DNA of 64,000 bases from Chrysomallon squamiferum (lineage: Eukaryota; Mollusca; Gastropoda; Neomphalida; Peltospiridae): assembly GCA_012295275.1 (NCBI GenBank), contig CM022666.1, forward strand, positions 10,755,002 to 10,819,001, given 5' to 3'. Positions 1 through 11,639 of the stretch are shown piece after piece (position 1 is the stretch's first letter; each line of letters begins with the position of its first letter). The notes beneath the pieces are model-generated. The model had not been told where the DNA came from and did not search any database. It was given only the letters and a program-made list of their open reading frames with translations. A program made the position numbers and the translations under genes.

Positions 1-2076
1 AATAAATGTTAACAACAACAGTAGTCAAAAATTATATTAATGGGACGAAAATGATAAATAAATAAATAAATAAATAAATAAACAAATAAATAAAAGTAGT
101 ACCGTCTTTGTTTTACCAGTTTTCTCTAGTGACTTTTAGAACTCGAACTGAGTAACGGTTAAATGGCAGATATCCAATGTTTTGCAACTATATTATTTTA
201 TAGACTGATCTTTTTATTGATTAGATCGCTGAAAGCATTAATAACTTAAAAAACGTATTGAATTTTTATTTTTAACGAATATAACGCAAAGTCGGTGAAT
301 TATTGTGACGAATCAACGACATTCGTTTCTGAAATGGAAAAATGCAGAAAAAGAGGTAATAATAATATTAAATAAATAAATAAATGACAGAAAAACAAAA
401 ACAGACAGTCCCATCCCCATACCGACTGAAAAAAGAAAAAAAGTCATTTGCAAATTGCCAGTCACTGTACTGATCAGTTTGTTTCTGCATTACACTAATA
501 ATATTTATTATAGTTGATCTTCCAAAATGTTGTTCGCGTTGAAACTTTTGTCCTAACCGTACAACGTACAACATTGCACACACACGTATGTAAACAACAA
601 ATACACACTAAGTAAAGAGTTCACGGCGGACGTACTGAAAAGTTCATGTGGCTTGAGTCCAGTGCCACTGCAAACGACGGCAAAAGTTATGGTGTGTGCA
701 GACAAATCAAAACCTGACACCTACTTGTAGACGAACAAAGGACATCAATTCCAAATAACTCAGGAAACGTGAAAATACCTATTTATTATTGATATGACGT
801 CATTTACTTCGTAACCGAAACAGTTAATTTTAAATATTTTTGTTTATTGCTTTTCCTTTGTTTTTAAATTCTAGGACGAGGTTTTTCAATATTTTTATGT
901 TTTACAACCTGACACTGAAACATTTCACGAAATGCACTTCTACTGACAAAACAGTCATATACAGGACTTTTATAACAACGTGCAAGGGTAAACGGGCCTC
1001 AGTAAATCAAAGCTGCTTCTGCATATTTTATTTACTTTTAAATTGACTGGACAGACATTGAAAACAGTTTCATGGTGTCAGTAATATTCTCAAATAACGT
1101 TACATCGAGCGGACCAATTTAAAACACCCCTTACTCTCGATTTATTTATTTATTTATTTATTTGTTTATTATTATTATTATTATTGTTATTATTTTTATT
1201 ATTATTATAATTTTATTTGCCTCTGATACAATTATGCAGATAGTGCTGTCAGAGGGTTTTAATTCTAAAACATATATGTCTATTTAAGTGGGGTTTTTGT
1301 TGTTAAAGTGTTAAGACCTCAAAGTGCGAAACTCAGTTTACACTAAGTAACTGACTTCTCGGCAAGATCTCAGGTTGCATGTTGATTTTACTGTTTATTA
1401 TCAGAAACTGAACTTCGAGTCGGTACTGCCGTCAGGCTATACTGATACAGACACACACACAATCTCAAATTCAAAATAAAAACAATACACATAAAACTTT
1501 TTAATATATTTCTAACATTATTACCTTTTTAAACGAAGATGAATATATATTCTTTAATAATTATACATTATCTTTCAATTTTTTATTTTTATTTTTTAAA
1601 CTAATGTATATTTTTAAACGTATAAAATATTACAAAGCAAAGGGAATAGGGTCATGTGACCTGTTAGTAACTTCTAGGGAGTTAGTTTTTATTATTTTTA
1701 TTTCATGTTTTTTTTCTTCTTCTTTTGGTGACAATTTAACGTTACGTGTTTACAGGTAAAATTACGAATAATCTTTTCTCTGTGCAGAAACTAATAGCTT
1801 CGTATTATTTGAAACAGCACTGGTAATACATTTTATTTATTCTACATACACATGTTGCTATCATCGGTATGCGTCTTTTAAAATTATCCCCACAACAAAA
1901 TGCGTCTCTTTTGCATGATGGCTATTTTCGTTCTACTTTTTGTACTACTGAAAATAGCTTCATGTTTAAAAACATTTTAATCTCTGTATTTTGAGATTTT
2001 TCAGGTAAGCGATATCGTGTTAGCGTGAGGCTCTACAACCAGACGTTAATCCATATACGTAACTACATCCAACTGA
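1..2076. other. AT-rich intergenic DNA, no gene recognised
   Basis: No open frame here looks like a protein. The stretch holds an (AAAT)n run at 54-94 and a compound (ATTT)/(ATT) run at about 1139-1220. An isolated palindromic TGACGTCA (CRE-like) octamer lies at 795-802. The rest is unremarkable AT-rich sequence. Confidence 0.6.
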
Positions 2077-2350
2077 TCCAATCAAATAAAATAAAAATAA
2101 AAGTAAATAAATAAATAAATAAATAAATAATAAATAACAGTAATAATAATAATAATAGTAATAGTAGCATTAGTAGTATCAATACTAATATCAATAATAA
2201 TGAAACAATAAAACAAAATGAGGATAAATAAAAAATAAATAAGAATAGTAATAGTAGTAGTAGTAGTAGTAATAATACTAATAATAATAATAATAACAAT
2301 AACAATAATAATAATAATAACAACAACAACAACAACAATAATAATAATAT
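2077..2350. repeat. Compound AAAT/AAT/AAC microsatellite
   Basis: Tetranucleotide AAAT repeats pass into interrupted AAT and then AAC/AAT trinucleotide repeats. The long leucine-rich frame on the minus strand over this region is only a translation of the repeat and is not a gene. Confidence 0.9.
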
Positions 2351-2829
2351 AAAAATTGCGGATTTTAAAACAAACATATATAGTTATATTTACTAGTATA
2401 CATACATACAGATATATACACAGATGTATGACGTACCTAAATTATTAAATGAACAAGATGAAAGTGAAAGCAACTACATCAGATCCTACTGTGAGCCTAT
2501 TGTAGGTGTCAGCCTTTACGTTCCTCAGAAACCTTATTTTCTTCAGCCTTCATTCGCGACTTAAAACTTTGGCTACTGGAATCGCGTTACAAGACAGACA
2601 AGCCTTTACAATTCGCTCATTAGTAGCACACAACACACAATGTAAAGAGTTAGATATAATAGTTTTCCCAGTACTTGAAAGTCATCGCAATGTTGACATT
2701 GAAAAAAAATCATAGAAAAGCAAAATTTTAACGGCTAGGAAAACGCACATGACAGGGCATCCGTCACATTTTTATAATAATAAAAAAAAAAAAAAAAAAA
2801 TACCCACTGCAAAATCCGCCAATAAAAAC

Positions 2830-2871
<42 letters not shown>

Positions 2872-3375
2872 TGACGACGATGATAATAAAATAAAATAAT
2901 AAAAATATTAAATAAATGAATAAAATGTGACATTTTAATATTTATCAATTTTCTGAACAGTACATTAAAAACCTGTATGCAGGTAGTTTTATATTTCAGA
3001 ATACTTTACGACTGAATATGGTAAATTATGTGGGAATGTTTTAAGCTATATTCTAAATGTCTAGATTCATTTTCAATCAATGCCTAATGATATCATTTTA
3101 ATTTTTTTTTATTTTGAAATAATTTAATAAGAACATTTTAAATATATTTGGTATTGTTTAATGGATAGTTCTATATGTTCATTCATGAACATTTTTGAAC
3201 AATTTTGCAATATAATTTTAAAATATTTTATGTATATTCTTTAAATATAATGATAATGTAGCTAATATTAATCCAGTACACGATAATCTGGTCTAAAATA
3301 AGAAGAACAAAATCACAAAATTATAGTGGTCAGTTTCAAATCTGTCAGAATCCCTAGAGACAAAATTAGAAAATG

Positions 3376-3424
<49 letters not shown>

Positions 3425-5392
3425 CATTATTATTATTTTTAAATTATAAATTCTGTAGCAAGTGCGGTTTTTAATTACAAATATACAAACACACACACAT
3501 ATATACATACACCTATACACATACATACATACATGCATGTATGTGCTTACATGAGCACAAACATATTTATTCTGTGTGCGTGTGTGCATGTGTGTATACA
3601 CACATACACACACACACATCTGTATATTTACATAAATATATATTTTCAGAAACTGACATTATATCGTGCTACATTACAAAGTTACCTGATGAAGCGAAAT
3701 CTGCCTGTGAAAATTTACATCCTTTCTGTATGACTCCTCAAGTGTGTAATAACCCAATTTCCCTATTACCAGCTTTACATGTATAAAATACGTGCTGTAT
3801 AAGGACAAGAACTGCGTTGTCTACATACTGCATTAAAAAGTGAAGGACTCGATGACAAAACAAAAATAATACAGGCAGCTGACATTTATAGTGATTATTA
3901 AATATTTTTAATTCATGTCAAAGCAGTGTTACTAACAAGTTGTTATTATCAGATTTGTTCTTATACGTGTCAGTTCCTATGGGCGGCTGTTTTAGTGGTA
4001 AAACAGCAAGTTTTATTTTATATTTTATATGAACCACTCTACAAAGAAAGAGAGAAACACAACTTTTATTTTGTTCGGCGAAGAGCTGCGGGAACTAAAC
4101 AATACTCGTATTGTGAATATTAAAGTAAGACTTCCCCATGCTGAGTTTCTGTGTGTTCATCAATATAATTATGTGTGCGCATGTATTATAACGTGGCTGA
4201 GATCAATATATGTAAAACAGACATTTCATTCTCTTGTGAATAATATATTTTATTACTTCTACGGATAGTAATTCATCAATAATAATTAAAGATTTATTAT
4301 ACATTTTGTTGTCATTATAAACATACAAAATTTATCGTCGAATTGAAAATATTTGTTAAAATATAGCTACAAAACGAAAAACTTCGTTTGCTACATTTCT
4401 TTAATAAGCAGCAAGGATTATTTTATAGCGCCATCTACAGACAAGAACGTGGATACAACCAATCTTAGGCTCAGGTTGGATTGGGATATAGGAGCACAGA
4501 GAAAGGTTGATTCTACAACCAAAGAACGATCGTTAGAACAACACGACACTCTATTACATTAGACACTGTATAATCAAATAAATCGATAGAAGAGATATAA
4601 ATATATTTCTGATAATAGTTATAATTAAAATAAATAGAAATGTCACTTGGCTGTTAGTAGGTACAATGAAATGAAAAGTTTAGATGTACATCTGAGCGCT
4701 GTTTTCATGATAATGCAGATAGATACAGATACATTTTGCTGTTTTTCTCAGGCACTGATAAATGGAATCAACTCTGTTCCTATGTAATTTAAAATGATGA
4801 CTTATTTATTTTGTGTCAGACTATTCTGGTTCTTAGCCCTTTATATTTTTTCATTCAAGCACGCTCATCATGGAAACAGTCAGCTATCTTATGTTCTTTC
4901 AACGACATATTTATTTATTTAGTTAGTTGTGCGTTTGTGTATGTGTATGTGTGTGTTTATATATATATTCTGAGAGGTGCTAAACAGTATTTCAAAAAAA
5001 TATTTGAACGATCAACATAGATAATAAAACAATAATAATCAACAAGGCGATTCTTTATTTTCTGTGTGTTATTAGACAGAGATACTGACAGATAAACATA
5101 AATAATAAAATATAATGTAATATTTCAAAATGCAGCACTGGTACAGCAAATACTGTTATAAACTAAAACAATTATACTGATCTGAAAAGATTATTTCTGA
5201 TTTATTAATTTTGATATTTAGCAAACATAGTTTAAGCAAAAAAAATAAATAAAAAAAATAACATTAAACCGAGCTGGCTTGAACTGCCTGAGGGTATGTA
5301 GAAAGACAGACAAACAGTCAAAAGAAAATTTATTAACTTTAACAATAGAGTACATTGGACTTACAACTGAATTATAAAGAGCCTATCTTTTT
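2351..5392. other. AT-rich intergenic DNA with microsatellites, no gene recognised
   Basis: Contains poly(A) at 2782-2800, an (AAT)n array at about 2833-2905, an (ATT)n array at 3378-3437 and a mixed CA/TATG tract at about 3486-3620. Short open frames at 3.5-5.0 kb have no recognisable domain and mostly overlap simple repeats. Nothing else is supported. Confidence 0.6.
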
Positions 5393-5515
5393 AGTTAGAT
5401 AGATAGAGATAGACACAGAGCTTAATATGTAGATGGATAGATAGATAAATAGATAGATAGCTAGCTAGATAGATACATATAGATATATAATATAGATAGA
5501 CAGATATATAAACAG
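5393..5515. repeat. Interrupted GATA microsatellite
   Basis: TAGA/GATA tetranucleotides with interruptions, ending about 90 bases before the left end of the Tc1-like element. Confidence 0.8.
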
Positions 5516-5601
5516 TCAGATTGACAGAAAAAAGTTTACTAGGTAATTTTTAAGCTAAAAGAATATAAAACATTAATCCAGATTTGAGAGAAAAACAAAT
5601 A

Positions 5602-6999
5602 TACTCTAACAAAAAAGAAACGCAAAAGTAGATTTTATTGACATTGGGAATATCTGTCTAATGGATCAACAGAAAGAAGCAGAATGTTCACATTTTACAA
5701 ACTCTTTCGCAATTCATTAATATTGATGGTATTACATTGAAAAGGTTAAAGTTCAAGGATACAACAGTATAATATCAATACCTTGTGTGTCGACCATGGG
5801 AGTCCAGAACTGCCTGACATCTCCATCCCATAGCAGTAATGACATTACGAATTACACCGTGTGGAATGGTGGCCCACTCTGTCTGTAGTAATAATGCCAA
5901 CTGAGCACGATTCTGTGGCTGTGGTTGATGCTGCCTCAGTCGTCTATCCAACTCGTCCCATAAATGCTCTATAGGGTTCAAATCCGGAGATTTTGAGGGC
6001 CAGGGCAGGATCTGAATGTTATTGTTGTGTAGGTACGCTGTTGTGAGTCTGGCTGTATGTGGTCTCGTATTGTCGTGCTGGAATACAGCGTTACCATTAT
6101 TCATAACAAGTGGCAGCAAAATTTCATCTCGCTATATCTGTGCCGTTAAGTTGCCTTTGATGTGAACCAGGTTGGTCGTGCCAGTGTACGAGATTGCTGC
6201 CCACACCATCACACTACCACCGCCAAATCTGTCCGCTTCCTGTATGCAGTTTGCAGAAAAACGTCCACGACGACGTCTGTAAACTCAACATCGTCAATCA
6301 GCTCGACGAAGCAGAAATCGAGCCTCGTCACTAAACCAGGCAGTTCTCCATCGTATTTGAGGCCAGACTCTGTGCAGCTGACACCACTGACGTCGTAGTA
6401 AACGACTGCGCATTGTCTGAGCAGATATTCTACGCTGACCTGGTATTGCTGAAGCAGTAGAGGTAGCAGTGGTAGTTCTTTCCCATAGATGAAGTATCCA
6501 TATGTAGCGGCCCTGGGCCCTGGTGGTTACACGTGGTCTACCTGATCTGGGACGGTCACGTGTTGTTTGGTGTTGCTGGAAACGATACCACATTCTCAAG
6601 ATGGTGCTTGGGGATACATGGAACACCCGAGAAGGATTCGCCAGCTTGTAAACGGCCGATGACGTTGTTTCGTTGCGGTTCACTAAGTCGTGACATTTGT
6701 TTGATGTTCGGTCAGAACAAAAATAACCAACAGACGTATTCGAAAATCTTGCATTTTTATAAACCTCGTATTCAAGTTTCATATGCCGCACGTGCACATG
6801 CACTGGCAACATGGTTTGCAAGCGGGGACGTTTTGGCTAATAAACACGATCATAGCCTTTATTTTGTGTTACCTACTTTTTGGCGACTGTAACAAAAGCT
6901 ATACGTTTGAATCAACAAATGTCATTATAGTCATAGTTTGTCAGTTTACAATAGTTATCTAAGAAATCAACCATTTTGCGTTTCTTTTTTGGGACAGTA
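5602..6999 (-). mobile_element. Tc1/mariner-superfamily DNA transposon, degenerate
   Basis: An element of about 1.4 kb bounded by inverted ends. The left end (5610-5627) and the reverse complement of the right end (near 6975-6992) share CAAAAAAGAAACGCAAAA. TA dinucleotides lie at both outer borders (5600-5601 and 7000-7001), as expected for the TA target duplication of this superfamily. The left and right ends differ at the outermost bases (CTCTAA against CTGTCC), so the copy has decayed. It encodes a broken transposase on the minus strand. Flanks are plain AT-rich DNA. Confidence 0.88.
5775..6696 (-). pseudogene. Tc1-like transposase pseudogene (DDE/D family)
   Basis: The family cuts and pastes its own element, using an N-terminal paired-like helix-turn-helix DNA-binding region followed by an RNase H-fold catalytic domain with a DD(34)E triad. 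Pieces of all parts can be read on the minus strand. They are an HTH segment with SPSTILRMWYRF and the GRPR-type hook (RPRSGRPRV), a first catalytic Asp in WFSDEARF, a second in FQHDNTRPHTAR, and the Glu in SPDLNPIEHLWDEL. The reading frame is not continuous: there is a frameshift near the N-terminus, stops between about 6294 and 6119, and an apparent deletion of roughly 25-30 codons between the HTH part and the first Asp. The likely original ATG is at 6696-6694. The element is dead and could only move if helped in trans. Confidence 0.9.
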
Positions 7000-7001
7000 T
7001 A

Positions 7002-8419
7002 TTTAAGTTTCTATGGTAAGAAAGTGTTGATCATTATCACTTTATAAAAATTATATATATTTGTGCTTCAATCAGGATTACTCTGTAGAATTTGTACTAC
7101 GAAACGAAAAGATGCACATATAATTATAATATAATCTACCTTTTTAATATTATTTATGTATATAAAATAAAAATAAATGTATTTAAAGCAGATTTTAAGT
7201 GTAATAGAACTGTAAGTTATATATCTATTTGTTTTTTTTTATCGTGAAATAATATTCTGTAATTAATGTTTATTACATGATATTTAATATTTTAATGAGA
7301 ATTATGCAATAGATGGCTTGTACACACTGAATAATAAATACAGTAATTTATAATCCCAGATAAATAGAATTTTGTTTAAAACATAAACAAACAAATAAAT
7401 AAAATGATATACAGCCAGATAAAAGGATAGATCGGTATAGAAACAAACATGTAGACCGTCAGTGAGATAATGAGACAGACAAATAACCTACATGTTTATA
7501 TATGACTCTGCATAAAGACAATGGAACAATCTGGCTCAAGAGGACGTGATTCTCTATCTGTCTAACTATTTATCTGAATATCTATCCAATTCGGTTTCTC
7601 TATCTTTCCATCTTTCTCAATATCCCTCTCTCTGTCTATCTATATATATGTCTGTCTGTTTCTCTGACTGTCTGTCTGTCTGGCAATATATCTATGTCTC
7701 CTTAACAATAACTCTGTCACTATATCTTTCCATCTTCCTGTCTATATCTCTCTATCTATCTGTCGTGAAAATCGTCTCGTGCACTATTTCTGTAGCTGAA
7801 AACATACTTGGTGCTTATCAGAAATTCTTGTCCTATTTCTTTTTCATACATACACACCTACTATTTTTTTCTTCTTGACTTTCCTTTTGGTGATATTGTT
7901 GTTGTTCTTCTTACTATTATCATTATTATTATTATTGCTGTTAAACGCAGATCTATGATTTCAGTTCTTTAAAACAGTAGATTAAGATAACAATACAGTT
8001 AAACATCTTTTAATTTCAGTATTAGGCAACAAAACCAGTTATATTTTATTTCTTTTATCTCATATGAACAGGAAGAAACTGATATCTGAAGGCTTTAGTC
8101 ACTTATTTCTTTTTATCCTGCAATTCTAAATAATACAAAAAATATAGGGTTTAAATGTTTTATTTATCGACTCAAAGTAATAGATTCATGTGTTGTGATT
8201 TCCTTGTCACAAAAATTAATTTATTATTTTTTCTGAACGAAAACAGTTTTTAAAATGGTAATTTAAGATCTAAACGAGCAATTAAGCACTATAGAAATAA
8301 CTTTAAAGAATTTTTACATTAAGTAAATACGGTGTCGTCATAAAAAGCTACATTTTTGTATAGTCTCATAGCTTAGCACTATATGAAGTCATTTCAGTGT
8401 GTGTGTGTGTGTGTGTGTA
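7002..8419. other. Intergenic DNA, no gene recognised
   Basis: AT-rich sequence containing an interrupted TCTA/TCTG tetranucleotide tract at about 7536-7765 and a short ATT run near 7920. A GT run at 8397-8418 abuts the Tigger element. The serine-rich open frame at 7546-7878 is a translation of the TCTA tract. Confidence 0.6.
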
Positions 8420-8421
8420 TA

Positions 8422-9133
8422 CATTGGTACCTTGTCTTACGAGTGTCCTAACTTACGAGTTTTCCAAGTTATGAGGAGTCGCTTGGTCGATTTTTTGCTT
8501 TGAGTTGCGAGCCAAAATCCAAGTTATGAGCAAGCTTCAGATACGACGCCGCTAGGTGGCGCAACGAACAACACAACATCCCGCTTCTCAATTCTTTACT
8601 TCTTCTGGTTACCTCACTGCGGAAGCATCTATATTGTGTTGTGTTCGCGTTTTATGAAGTATTTTGACAAATTTCTTTTTTCTGACCATGGATCGTGAAA
8701 AAGTGAGTGCAAAGAACAATGCTGAGAAGAAGAAGCGGATAATATCGTTTGAATTCAAGCATGAAATCATAGAAAAACATGAGCGAGGTGTGCATGTTGT
8801 AACTTGGCTAAACAGTACGAGCATAGGATCGCACTGAAGCAGAAGGAGTCGATAAAGGATGTAACTCCAGCCAAAGGCGTTGAAATAATGTCTGCTCATT
8901 ACAAAACCACTTTGTTTCTTTAAATTCTCTTTTAATTTGTTTTTATATACAATATTTGTCATTTATAAATAATATTTCTTTTTTAAAAACACGTTACAAA
9001 ACAATAGGGTAGTTTTAGTGGTCTGGAACGGATTAATGGTATTTCAATTAATTTCAGTTGGGAAAATTGATTTGGTATACGAGCAAATTGATTTACGAGC
9101 TTGGTCACGGAACGAATTAAACTCGTAAGCCAG
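8422..9133 (+). mobile_element. Tigger/pogo-like DNA transposon, internally deleted
   Basis: The left end after a TA (8420-8421) reads TGGTACCTTGTCTTACGAG. The right end carries the matching inverted motif ACTCGTAAGCCAGTA. Subterminal sequence is filled with variants of TTACGAG/ACGAGC and a GAACGAATTAAACTCG block, the usual organisation of Tigger-type elements. The element is only about 0.7 kb against 2 kb or more for autonomous members, so most of the transposase has been deleted. A short N-terminal transposase remnant is inside on the + strand. Confidence 0.75.
8688..8837 (+). pseudogene. Tigger/jerky-type transposase N-terminal fragment
   Basis: A 49-codon frame begins with ATG at 8688 and ends in TGA at 8835. 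It has the basic KKKRIISFEFKHEIIEKHERG segment typical of the CENP-B N-terminal helix-turn-helix in pogo/Tigger transposases, which binds element ends. A frameshift just before the recognition helix ends the frame. Family-like residues continue for a few dozen bases in another frame. The CENP-B DNA-binding, DDE and C-terminal parts are missing. This is a remnant inside a deleted element and not a host gene. Confidence 0.7.
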
Positions 9134-9468
9134 TATATATATATATATCTTTTCCAAATTGTAAAGAAAATATAACACAACTTTGGAATCAGGTGATTTT
9201 ATGTTTGTGTTAAACATTTTATTAGTTTTATCGTGCACTTCTAGACTTAGTACTAGATTTTAGAAGAATAATAATCATATTAATCTTTACTGATAAATAC
9301 ATGAATTTTTTAAGCTTCAAAACAAATATCTGTATGTCAATAATAATAATAAAACATTTCTACAGAATATATCCTTAGGTTTTGTTATAACTGTTTACTT
9401 TGAAGTTATTATAGAATATTTTGCTACGAAACAGAAAAGTGTGTGTGTTTGTGTGTGTGTGTATGTGA

Positions 9469-9516
<48 letters not shown>

Positions 9517-10069
9517 TGGGTGTGTGTGTGTGTCTGTGTCTGAGTCTTCGAGAGAAAAATACTTTTTCAAAAAATATTTATTAAAATCCCCAAAGTATTA
9601 GCAAATACACCTAAATAAAAACTCATTTTCAATTTTTCATGTATGTTTAAGTATGATTTAATATCTGAGTTTGTCTTTTTGGTTCTATATCACAGTATGC
9701 ATGTCTGCGTAGTATGTCTATCTTTTCCGCACCACGCATATGTACAAATCATTTCTGATCGATTACTGGTTTGTTTTGCTTTCAAACCATATCTCTCTAT
9801 TATTTTACATTTTGTTGTTAGCGACTATCCATCGGATTTTTTTTTTTCTATTTTTTTTTTTTTACACTTGACTTGAAGATGGATTATACAAGAAAAATCG
9901 GAAGAAAAAAGAATGAATATATGAAATACGGCGTGCTCGCCTTCATAACGTTTTCGCGTATCTCTCTATACCTATGTTCACAAAATGTTTAATGAACTTT
10001 CATAATTGCAGAATAGTTGCGGTTTTATGTATTTATACTTAGGTGTGTGTACGTATTTTTTAAAACAGT
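9134..10069. other. Intergenic DNA with a long GT tract
   Basis: An interrupted (GT)n tract occupies about 9439-9540. The rest is AT-rich with no gene-like frame and poly(T) near 9837-9862. Confidence 0.6.
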
Positions 10070-10612
10070 TATACACATTACATACACACATTCAGTTATA
10101 CACAGTTACATACACACATACAGTTATACACATTTACATACACACATTCAGTTATACACAGTTACATACACCCATACAGTTATACACAGTTACATACACA
10201 CATACAGTTATACACAGTTACATACACACATACAGTTATACACAGTTACATACACAGATTCAGTTATACAGTTACATACACACATACAGTTATACACAGT
10301 TACATACACACATTCAGTTATACACAGTTACATACACACATACAGTTATACACAGTTACATACACACATACAGTTATACACAGTTACATACACACATACA
10401 GTTATACACAGTTACATACACACATACAGTTATACACATTCAGTTCAGTTATACAGTTACATACACACATACAGTTATACACAGTTACATACACACATTC
10501 AGTTATACACAGTTACATACACACATACAGTTATACACAGTTACATACACACATACAGTTATACACAGTTACATACACACATACAGTTATACACATTTAC
10601 ATACACAGATTC
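10070..10612. repeat. 28-bp minisatellite, about 19 copies
   Basis: Tandem copies of a 28-bp unit built around CAGTTATACACAGTTACATA, with occasional shortened units (for example near 10255 and 10440). Open frames of 241 and 213 codons run through the array because the unit is poor in stop codons. Their product would be a monotonous Tyr/Thr/His-rich repeat and has no sign of being a gene. Confidence 0.93.
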
Positions 10613-10879
10613 ACATCCTTACGTTATTACATGGAAATATATTGAGAAACATATATAACATGTATATATGTATGAATAAGAAAGAAAGAAAGAGAGGTAA
10701 AGAGAGAGAAATTACTCCTTTACAAAAATAAATGTTCATTCTGTGAATTAGAACGGTAATTGCAAACTTACACACGAAAAGATGAAAGTGTTTAGTTCCA
10801 ATTTATTTTATAATAATAATTTTAATATGTTTCATTTAAGTGTATTTCCTAAAACCACGGATACTTTAAAAATGTATTT

Positions 10880-11639
<760 letters not shown>

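Noticed and set aside
3293-3619. Open frames over CA/TATG and ATT tracts
   Set aside because: Low-complexity repeat translations.
10006-10731. 241-codon open frame
   Set aside because: Entirely the 28-bp minisatellite; the product would be a monotonous Tyr/Thr/His repeat, and a second overlapping frame is equally open.
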